A program made the position numbers and the translations under genes. Shown here in pieces: positions 34,071-41,490 of a stretch of DNA of 41,490 bases. Under the pieces are notes generated by a model. That model saw only the letters and a program-made list of their open reading frames with translations, ran no database searches and was not told the DNA's origin. Position 1 is the first letter of the stretch. Every line of letters starts with the position of its first letter. The DNA lies in contig JAEURA010000029.1 of assembly GCA_016789005.1 (NCBI GenBank), positions 1 through 41,490 on the forward strand, written 5' to 3'. Source of the DNA: Anaerolineae bacterium (GTDB taxonomy: Bacteria > Chloroflexota > Anaerolineae > Aggregatilineales > Phototrophicaceae).

Positions 34071-34112
34071 GTGGGATACTGACCGATTCGCCCAGTTGAC
34101 GACACAGCCCCC

Positions 34113-34931
34113 ATGACGACGAAATCGCGTGACGAACGCCGGGTCACCCGCCAGCGCACCCCCGCGATCTGGCAGCCGGGCGCAGAGAAACCGGAACGCA
34201 CCCCTGTGCAGCAGGCGGTGCGCGGCGGCGCGCGCCTAAAGGCGAGAGGCTTCAGCGTGCTGCTGGTGATCGCTCTGATCGGCATGCTCGTCTTCGCTTT
34301 CGCCAGCGATGATTTTTACGTCCACAGCATCACGGTAGGCGGGCTGCGCTACATGACGGCGAATGAGATTTACGCGCAGACCAACGTGGTCGGGCTGCAC
34401 GCCTTCTGGATTGACCCGGCGGCGGTTCGGCGCGATCTGCTCAACAGCCCGACCATCGCCGATGCGCAGGTCATTGTGGGCGGACCTCCGGACTTGCTGA
34501 CCATCCTGATCGTCGAGCGCGAGCCGGCGCTGGTGTGGGAGCAGGGAGGGCAGGCGGACTGGATCGATGTTAACGGGCGGGTGATGCGCCAGCGCGAGGA
34601 TCGCCCGGAATTGATTCGTGTGCAGGCGGATGACGCGCTGACAGCGCCGGTCGAGACCGCAGTCGCGGTGGATATTGTCGCCGGCGCGCTTCAGCTGCAA
34701 ACGCTCCTGCCGGCGGGGACAACGCTGCGCTACCATCCCGATCTGGGTCTGGGTTACAATGATCAGCGAGGTTGGCAGGTCTGGGTGGGGACGGGGACGG
34801 GCATGGCGGAGAAACTGCGCATCCTGGAGTCCATCGCCGCCGATCTGAACGCGCAGGGCATTCGCGCTTTCGAGGTCAACCTGGTCAACCCCGATGCGCC
34901 GCATGTGGCGACGCTGCGAAGAGGACAATGA
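34113..34931 (+). CDS. ftsQ: Cell division protein FtsQ (POTRA domain)
   Basis: This 272-residue bitopic protein has a basic cytosolic head of about 45 residues, a membrane helix (FSVLLVIALIGMLVFAFASD, about residues 47-66), then the POTRA domain (FYVHSITVGGLRYMTANEIY, LHAFWIDPAAVRRDLLNSPT, ADAQVIVGGPPDLLTILIVE) and the FtsQ/DivIB beta domain (ALVWEQGGQADWIDVNGRVM). This order is typical of FtsQ. It links early Z-ring proteins to FtsL, FtsB and the FtsW-FtsI synthase. It starts a unit with ftsA, 10 bases apart. The sequence after the POTRA is divergent, as is usual in this family, so the name rests on domain order and position. Confidence 0.9.
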   Translation: MTTKSRDERRVTRQRTPAIWQPGAEKPERTPVQQAVRGGARLKARGFSVLLVIALIGMLVFAFASDDFYVHSITVGGLRYMTANEIYAQTNVVGLHAFWIDPAAVRRDLLNSPTIADAQVIVGGPPDLLTILIVEREPALVWEQGGQADWIDVNGRVMRQREDRPELIRVQADDALTAPVETAVAVDIVAGALQLQTLLPAGTTLRYHPDLGLGYNDQRGWQVWVGTGTGMAEKLRILESIAADLNAQGIRAFEVNLVNPDAPHVATLRRGQ

Positions 34932-34941
34932 CAAGAACGCC

Positions 34942-36180
34942 ATGAATGATCTGGTCGTCGGCATCGACGTGGGAACGACGAAGGTTTGCACGATAGTGGG
35001 CGAGGTGCGCGCGGATGACATCTTCGTCGTCGGCGTCGGAATTGAGCCGAGCCGGGGCATGCGCAAGGGCATTGTCAGCGACATCAACGCGCTGACGCAG
35101 TCCATCGCCGCCTCCGTGCATAAAGCCGAACGCGCCAGCGGCTACGAGATCAAGCAGGCGTTCGTCAGCGTGGCGGGCAATCACATCGCCTCGATGAACA
35201 GCCGGGGGACGGTCAGCCTTCCGGGGACGCGCAGCGTCCGCGACGAGGACCTGGATAAGGCGATGGAACAGGCGCGCAGCATCGCCATTCCGCACAACCG
35301 CGAGGTGCTGCACGTCATCCCGCGCACCTACGCGCTGGATGATCACCATAACGTCCGCAGCCCGATCGGCATGCATGGCTTCCGCCTGGAGGTCGAAGTC
35401 CACATCATCACCGCCGCTTCGACGAGCCTCGCCAACCTGGAACAGGCGGTGCGCGCCGCCGGCGTCATCCCCGACCGCTTCATCCTCAACCCGCTGGCGA
35501 GCGGCGATGCCGTGCTGACGCCGCAGGAGCGCGAGATGGGTGTGGTGCTGGTGGACATCGGCGGTGGCACGACCGACATCGCCATCTTCATCGAAGGCAC
35601 AGTCTGGCATTCGGCGGTGCTGGCGATCGGCGGCGACCTGATCACCAACGACATCACCCACTGGATGCACGCTCCTTATGAAGTGGCTGAAGAGGTCAAA
35701 CTGCGGCACAGCAGCGCCCAGGAGAAGATCGTCAGCCAGTACGAGACCTTCATGGTGCAGCCGTTCGGCGAGGGACTGCCGACCGAATACAAGCTGAGCG
35801 AGCTGGCGATGGTCACAGAGGCGCGCGCTTCTGAGATCTTCGAGATGGTTCAGGCGGAGATGAAGCGCAGCGGCTACGCCGGGCTGCTGCGGGCGGGCGT
35901 CGTCCTGACCGGCGGCTGCGCCCTGCTGCCGGGGATTCGCGATCTGGCAGCGGACATCCTGGACTGCCCGGTGCGAATCGCCAAACCGGAGCAGCTCACC
36001 GGCATGGCGGATGCGCTGCGCAGCCCCGCCTACAGCACCAGCGTTGGCTTGCTGCGGCTCGGCTTGCAGATGGACAGCGCCCCGATCGCCGTCGGCAGCG
36101 CCGGCAACGGCATGCCGCTGCGCATCGGCAGTCTGATCAGCGGGTTCTTCAAGCGCCTGCTGCCGGATGATGAAAAATGA
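34942..36180 (+). CDS. ftsA: Cell division actin-like protein FtsA
   Basis: The protein has 412 residues from ATG 34942; the earlier in-frame ATG at 34894 lies inside ftsQ. It is an actin-fold ATPase: phosphate 1 loop VVGIDVGTTKVCTIVGEV, phosphate 2 VVLVDIGGGTTDIAIFIEGT, adenosine motif VVLTGGCALLPGIRDLA. The 1C (SHS2) domain sits between residues ~85 and 165. The C-terminus ends SLISGFFKRLLPDDEK, an amphipathic helix expected to anchor it to the membrane. FtsA tethers FtsZ filaments and recruits later proteins. ftsZ starts 139 bases later and has its own candidate promoter, so levels of the two may be set separately. Confidence 0.96.
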   Translation: MNDLVVGIDVGTTKVCTIVGEVRADDIFVVGVGIEPSRGMRKGIVSDINALTQSIAASVHKAERASGYEIKQAFVSVAGNHIASMNSRGTVSLPGTRSVRDEDLDKAMEQARSIAIPHNREVLHVIPRTYALDDHHNVRSPIGMHGFRLEVEVHIITAASTSLANLEQAVRAAGVIPDRFILNPLASGDAVLTPQEREMGVVLVDIGGGTTDIAIFIEGTVWHSAVLAIGGDLITNDITHWMHAPYEVAEEVKLRHSSAQEKIVSQYETFMVQPFGEGLPTEYKLSELAMVTEARASEIFEMVQAEMKRSGYAGLLRAGVVLTGGCALLPGIRDLAADILDCPVRIAKPEQLTGMADALRSPAYSTSVGLLRLGLQMDSAPIAVGSAGNGMPLRIGSLISGFFKRLLPDDEK

Positions 36181-36230
36181 GGGAGGTAACGGGGCGCTTT
36201 CGGACTGGCTTATGGGACGTTAATCCCGAT

Positions 36231-36258
36231 TTGCGCGCTGTTACACAATCGCTACAAT
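36231..36258 (+). promoter_or_regulatory. Candidate promoter for ftsZ
   Basis: TTGCGC (36231-36236) and TACAAT (36253-36258) are 16 bases apart, 61 bases before the ftsZ ATG. This lies in the 139-base gap after ftsA. The -35 matches the ftsW candidate. Confidence 0.5.
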
Positions 36259-36319
36259 TGATCCATTCATAGAATCAGAGTGACCGCTCGCACACTTTTG
36301 ACGTGGGGAAGGGTTTTGT

Positions 36320-37543
<1,224 letters not shown>

Positions 37544-37555
37544 CCACAGGATCAG

Positions 37556-37590
37556 GGTCGAGGAGGGGGTGTTCCGCCGCCTCCTCGACC
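37556..37590 (+). terminator. Hairpin after ftsZ, followed by a second imperfect stem
   Basis: GGTCGAGGAGG (37556-37566) pairs perfectly with CCTCCTCGACC (37580-37590). A second stem, AGTTGGCGCGCC (37594-37605) with GGGGCGTCAACT (37610-37621), has two mismatches. Neither has a T-run, so termination may be partial or protein-assisted. Confidence 0.6.
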
Positions 37591-37621
37591 GCCAGTTGGC
37601 GCGCCCTCTGGGGCGTCAACT

Positions 37622-37950
37622 GACGCATTGTAATACTGCGGGATTCGTGGGTAATGGTGGGAAATACGTTACAAAGTGAAACCTCATTCTAACCAAACCC
37701 ATGCGGTAATCTAGTGGACTTGCTGGCACATTTATGCTAAATTTGGCGTATTCGTAAAGTCCTTCAAGACCGGGAAAGTTGAGCGATCAACCGACCCTAT
37801 AAAGTTAGAATTCCTGGCATAACACGACAACTGACACCTCGTTTGGCGGCTGGATTATCCTCCTTGCTACTGTTCAGCGCGTCTGTTTTGTCGTCGCTTG
37901 ATGCCGGGGCTGTTGTTCTGTAGGCGGTTTGACACAGGGATAATGTGCCA
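37622..37950 (+). promoter_or_regulatory. Non-coding leader region of nrdJ
   Basis: About 330 bases without a gene, noticeably richer in A+T than the flanks. Possible -10 elements are TATAAA (37798-37803) and GATAAT (37939-37944), neither with a good -35. I see no B12-box or other cobalamin riboswitch core and no clear NrdR box. No tRNA-like fold was found. A short C-rich/TCCTCC segment near 37859 is the only other marked feature. The region probably contains the nrdJ promoter and a leader. Confidence 0.4.
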
Positions 37951-40900
37951 ATGGTGCAGACAAAAACGGGTAACGCGCCGACGACCGACAAGAACGCCCT
38001 GAACGAGTTGGGTTTCAAGATTTTCCTCGACCGCTATGCGCAGAAGGACATGACGCGCGAAACGCTGGCGGTCGGCGATCTGGTGATCGTGGTGGTGGAC
38101 AGCAAGACCGGTCAGCGCGAGATCGGGCGGGTGACGGCGATTGACCTGCCGAAGGTTCAGATCGCGCTGCTCGATGGCGAAAATGTCGAGCGGGATGTCG
38201 AACACGTCGACAAGCCGCTGGAGACTGAACCGGGGCAGATGATGGACCGGGTGGCGCGCGGAATCGCGTCGGTCGAAAAGAATGCCCGCCTGCGCAAAGA
38301 GTGGGAGAAGCGTTTCCGCTGGCTGCTGGACGATTTCAAGTTCGTGCCCGCCGGGCGCATCCTGGCGGCAGCCGGGACAGATCAAGAACTAACGTTCTAT
38401 AACTGCTATGTCATTGCCTCTCCTAATGACTCGCGCGGGGGGATCATCAAAACCCTCTCGCAGATGACCGAGATCATGTCGCGCGGCGGCGGCGTGGGCA
38501 TCAATATCTCGTCGCTGCGTCCGCGCCACGCCTACGTTAAAGGCGTCAACGGGCGTTCCAGCGGCTCCGTCTCGTGGGGCGCGCTCTACAGCTTCGTCAC
38601 CGGTTTGATCGAGCAGGGGGGCAGCCGGCGCGGGGCGCTGATGCTCATCCTCAACGATTGGCACCCGGATGTTGAGGAATTCATCAACAGCAAGCGCGAA
38701 GCGGGCAAGATCACCAACGCCAACATCAGCGTCGGCGTCAGTGACCGCTTCATGGACGCCGTCAAGGCGGATGGCGACTGGGATCTGATGTTCCCGGATA
38801 CCAGCGATCCGGCATACGATGATGCATGGGATGGCGACCTGGAAGCCTGGCAGGCAGCCGGGCACAGCACCCTCCACTACCGCACCATCCGGGCGCGCGA
38901 TCTTTGGAACCGCATCATCGAAAGCGCCTGGGCAAGCGCCGAGCCGGGAGTGTTCTTCCGCGAGCGCTATAACAAGATGAGCAACAGTCACTATTTCGCG
39001 CCGATCATCAGCACGAATCCGTGTGTGACCGGCGACACCCTGGTGGCGACTGAGACGGGCTATACCCCTGCACGTGAACTCCAGGTCGGTATGAAGATTC
39101 GGACCCCTGCCGGACTCAAGCCGATTGAGAAGGTCTATAACAACGGCGTTCAGCGCATCTACCGTGTGGAATTTTCTGACGGTGGACATCTGGAATGTAC
39201 TGCCGACCACAAGCTGAAGGTGGTGCGCGGCAAGAAATACGAATGGGTGGCGGTTTCCGAGCTTCAGCCGAAAGACAAAGTGCTGGTCATGCCCGGCGAA
39301 GCTTTCGGAGAGCGGCGGTCCCTGCCGGAAGCCGCGTTGGCTCACATCCAGAAACGCGGGCTGAAGGTCGCCGATCACTATGACCGGACTCTGGGCTTTT
39401 TGGCGGGGACCGTCATTGGCGATGGCACGCTTCGCCGCCTGCCCAGCCGCAAGACCACGCACTCCAACCAGTGCAAGATCGCTTTCGCGGCGCATGAACT
39501 CGATTGGATGGCGCAGGTCGAGACCCTGCTGGACAACCTGGGAATCCACACGTCGCGGGCGCACACCGCCAAAGACATCGCCCTGCCCAACGGGGTGGTG
39601 GCGACGCATCAGTCGTATCGACTGGAATGCTACAAGCTCGCCACGCTGCTGATCAACATCGGTATGCAGCCCAATCAGAAAGCGCCTGACAAGACCATTC
39701 CCGCCGAGTTCCTGACGCTGGATCGCGAGTTCCTGGCGGGGCTGCTCGACGGTCTGTTCTCGACCGACGGCAGCGTCCTGGTCAAGCGCGATAATCCCAT
39801 GCTGCGCTTTCACACCGCGTCCTACGAACTTGCCCAGCAGGTGCGGCTCATCCTGCTTCAGTTCGGCATTCACGCGCGTATCTACACGGCGACGCGAGCG
39901 CGCGACTTGCAGTACGACGGGGGGGCGATGTACGGGACCGGCGTCAAGTACGATGTCGTGATCATGAATGAGGGCATCCCGCGATTCTACAGCCAGATCG
40001 GCTTGAGCCACCCGAAGAAGCAGGAACGCCTGAAGGACGTGGCCGAAAACTGGCACTACATCGGCGGAACCTGGACGGCTTCGGTGATTTCGGTGCAGGA
40101 CACCGAACGTGACGAAGAAGTCTTCGATGTCTACGAGCCGGAGACGCTGACCTGGGTGACCCATGGCTACGTCTCGTTCGACTGCGGCGAGCAGGGCTTG
40201 CCGGCTTTCGGCGTGTGCAACCTCGGCGCGATCAACCTGGCGCAGTTCTACGATGCGGAGCACAACGATGTCGATTGGAAGATGCTCGATACGTGCGTGC
40301 GCTATGCCACCCGCTTCCTCGACAACGTCATCGACTCTACGCTGTACTTCTTCGATGAGAACGAACGACAGCAGAAGAGCGAGCGCCGCGTCGGGCTGAA
40401 CAACATGGGCTTGGCGGAGCTGATGATCAAGCTGGGCATCCGTTATGGGGGCGAAGAGTCGCTGAGCTTCATCGACAAGCTCTACGCCTTCATCACCCGC
40501 GCCAGCTATGAGACGTCGGTCGAACTGGCGCAGCAGCGCGGCGCGTTCCCCCAGTTCGATGCCGAGAAATTCCTGCAAAGCGGCTTCATGGAGACGATGC
40601 CCACCGACATTCGCGAGAAGGTGCGCAAGCATGGAATCCGCAATGTGACGCTCCTCACCCAGGCACCAAACGGAACGATCGGAACGATGGTGAATACTTC
40701 CACCGGGATTGAGCCGTTCTTCTCCTGGAAATACTACCGCCGCAGCCGGCTCGGCATGCACGAAGAGAACGCCCGCATCGTCCAGGACTGGTACGACGCT
40801 AACCCCGGCGCGAAGGAACTGCCCGACTATTTCGTCACGGCGATGGAACTGACGCCGGAAGAGCACGTCCGCGTACAGGCGGCGATCCAGCGCTGGGTGG

Positions 40901-41490
40901 ACAGCTCGATCAGCAAGACGGCGAACGTGCCCAACAGCTATACCGTTGAACAGACCCGCAAGCTGTACGAGTATATGTACGAACTCGGCTGCAAGGGCGG
41001 CACGATCTACCGCGACGGCAGCCGCAGCGAACAGGTCCTGATCCTCAAGGACGACGAAGACAACGAGAAGGAAGCACAGGTGGAGACGACTCCGGTGGCA
41101 CAGGTCGCCACCCCTTACCGCGTTTACCCGCGCCCCAACATGCTGCGCGGCGTGACCATCAACACCAAGACGCCGTATGGCACGGCGTACATCACCATGA
41201 ACAGCGACGAAAACGGCTATCCGTTTGAGGTCTTCATCGTCGCGCCGGGCAAGGCGGGCAGTGATTTGCAGGCGGACGCCGAAGGCTTGGGGCGTATGAT
41301 CTCGCTGCAGCTGCGCACCACCGCCCCGGAAAACCGTATGCAGATGCTCAAGCTGGTGGTCGATCAGCTTCAGGGCATCGGCGGCTCGCGTTCGGTTGGG
41401 TTCGGACCGAACCGCATCATGTCGCTGCCCGATGCGGTGGCGGCGGCGCTGCTGAATCACTATTTCCCGGAAGATAAGGCGCTTCAGCTG
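37951..41490 (+). CDS. nrdJ: Adenosylcobalamin-dependent (class II) ribonucleotide reductase with intein (partial at right edge)
   Basis: The frame opens at ATG 37951 and is open to the window end, 1180 codons so far. The two exteins join to give the class II motif STNPCGEQ. The +1 Cys745 (358 once spliced) is the expected thiyl-radical residue. Cys756, 11 residues on in GVCNLGAINL, and Cys152 in FYNCYVIASP fit the redox pair. TQAPNGTIGTMVNTSTGIEP, NVPNSYTVEQTRKLYEYMYE and a C-terminal TSCPD-like domain (PYGTAYITMNSDENGYPFEV) follow. Residues ~38-88 are a beta-rich insert absent from typical short N-termini. No ATP-cone is seen. The enzyme makes dNTP precursors without oxygen dependence, using B12. 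Confidence 0.95.
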   Translation, partial: MVQTKTGNAPTTDKNALNELGFKIFLDRYAQKDMTRETLAVGDLVIVVVDSKTGQREIGRVTAIDLPKVQIALLDGENVERDVEHVDKPLETEPGQMMDRVARGIASVEKNARLRKEWEKRFRWLLDDFKFVPAGRILAAAGTDQELTFYNCYVIASPNDSRGGIIKTLSQMTEIMSRGGGVGINISSLRPRHAYVKGVNGRSSGSVSWGALYSFVTGLIEQGGSRRGALMLILNDWHPDVEEFINSKREAGKITNANISVGVSDRFMDAVKADGDWDLMFPDTSDPAYDDAWDGDLEAWQAAGHSTLHYRTIRARDLWNRIIESAWASAEPGVFFRERYNKMSNSHYFAPIISTNPCVTGDTLVATETGYTPARELQVGMKIRTPAGLKPIEKVYNNGVQRIYRVEFSDGGHLECTADHKLKVVRGKKYEWVAVSELQPKDKVLVMPGEAFGERRSLPEAALAHIQKRGLKVADHYDRTLGFLAGTVIGDGTLRRLPSRKTTHSNQCKIAFAAHELDWMAQVETLLDNLGIHTSRAHTAKDIALPNGVVATHQSYRLECYKLATLLINIGMQPNQKAPDKTIPAEFLTLDREFLAGLLDGLFSTDGSVLVKRDNPMLRFHTASYELAQQVRLILLQFGIHARIYTATRARDLQYDGGAMYGTGVKYDVVIMNEGIPRFYSQIGLSHPKKQERLKDVAENWHYIGGTWTASVISVQDTERDEEVFDVYEPETLTWVTHGYVSFDCGEQGLPAFGVCNLGAINLAQFYDAEHNDVDWKMLDTCVRYATRFLDNVIDSTLYFFDENERQQKSERRVGLNNMGLAELMIKLGIRYGGEESLSFIDKLYAFITRASYETSVELAQQRGAFPQFDAEKFLQSGFMETMPTDIREKVRKHGIRNVTLLTQAPNGTIGTMVNTSTGIEPFFSWKYYRRSRLGMHEENARIVQDWYDANPGAKELPDYFVTAMELTPEEHVRVQAAIQRWVDSSISKTANVPNSYTVEQTRKLYEYMYELGCKGGTIYRDGSRSEQVLILKDDEDNEKEAQVETTPVAQVATPYRVYPRPNMLRGVTINTKTPYGTAYITMNSDENGYPFEVFIVAPGKAGSDLQADAEGLGRMISLQLRTTAPENRMQMLKLVVDQLQGIGGSRSVGFGPNRIMSLPDAVAAALLNHYFPEDKALQL
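39022..40182 (+). other. Intein with LAGLIDADG homing endonuclease, inserted at the RNR active-site Cys
   Basis: The intein has 387 residues (358-744 of the precursor). Block A begins with Cys358 (CVTGDTLVATETGYTPAREL). Block B is GGHLECTADHKLKV with T417-x-x-H420. Endonuclease motif 1 is LGFLAGTVIGDG (D491) and motif 2 is FLAGLLDGLFSTDGS (D606), so both acidic residues are present. Block F is EEVFDVYEPETLTWV. The C-terminus is HGYVSFD followed by extein Cys745. Most inteins end His-Asn; this one ends Phe-Asp. The extein cannot be catalytic until splicing restores NPCGEQ. Splicing could still occur, because a few inteins with an altered last residue are known. Confidence 0.93.

Noticed and set aside
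37622..37950. Cobalamin riboswitch or NrdR box ahead of nrdJ
   Set aside because: Neither the B12-box nor the paired 16-base NrdR sites could be found by eye; a covariance search would settle it.
38389..41460. A 1023-codon open frame on the minus strand
   Set aside because: It is the mirror of nrdJ, whose plus-strand product has a full set of class II RNR and intein motifs. Long antisense frames are common in GC-rich DNA, and this one has no recognisable domain.

Overview
The window is about 41 kb of GC-rich bacterial DNA with dense, mostly plus-strand genes. The best guess for the host is a member of Chloroflexota, probably Anaerolineae-like. This rests on gene content and style: secreted proteins with SH3-like domains, Thr/Pro-rich 'TPT' tails, a B12-dependent ribonucleotide reductase with an intein, and a division/cell-wall (dcw) cluster with no mraZ at its head. 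No rRNA, tRNA or CRISPR array was seen.

Layout. 1-6300: a secreted SH3-like protein cut by the left edge, a class I aldolase + PfkB-type sugar kinase + DUF423 run, then on the minus strand an FGGY sugar kinase followed by a cytosolic TPR histidine kinase. 6350-9865: rplI with a clear promoter and terminator, a RodZ-like protein, and rimO. 9970-13280: a Ugp/Mal-type sugar ABC importer (two permeases and a binding protein, no ATPase). 13370-15248: a 2H-phosphoesterase-like protein (DUF1868) and a DUF4037 nucleotidyltransferase-like protein.

15240-37590 is a dcw cluster: ECF sigma factor, RskA-like anti-sigma factor, rsmH, ftsL-like, ftsI, mraY, [antitoxin + broken vapC], murD, [DUF368 / DedA / NfeD-like / flotillin, then a small MITE-like element], ftsW, murG, a CvpA-like membrane gene, murC, murB, [CorC-like, antisense], ftsQ, ftsA, ftsZ. 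Lipid carrier recycling (DUF368 and DedA, both families recently tied to undecaprenyl-phosphate flipping), precursor synthesis (MraY, MurB, C, D, G), polymerisation and cross-linking (FtsW, FtsI) and the Z-ring (FtsQ, L, A, Z) are therefore collected in about 21 kb. murE, murF and ddl are not in the window.

37951 to the right edge is nrdJ, the class II ribonucleotide reductase, interrupted at its catalytic cysteine by a 387-residue LAGLIDADG intein whose last residue is Asp instead of the usual Asn. The gene runs off the window.

The points most worth following up are: the convergent DUF368/DedA pair inside the dcw cluster; the sigma/anti-sigma module that replaces mraZ; the intein with a non-canonical C-terminus in the RNR active site; a VapC toxin fossil beside an intact antitoxin; and a 119-bp MITE-like element with 12-bp inverted ends and 9-bp target duplications. 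All function calls come from reading motifs by eye; no database search was run.
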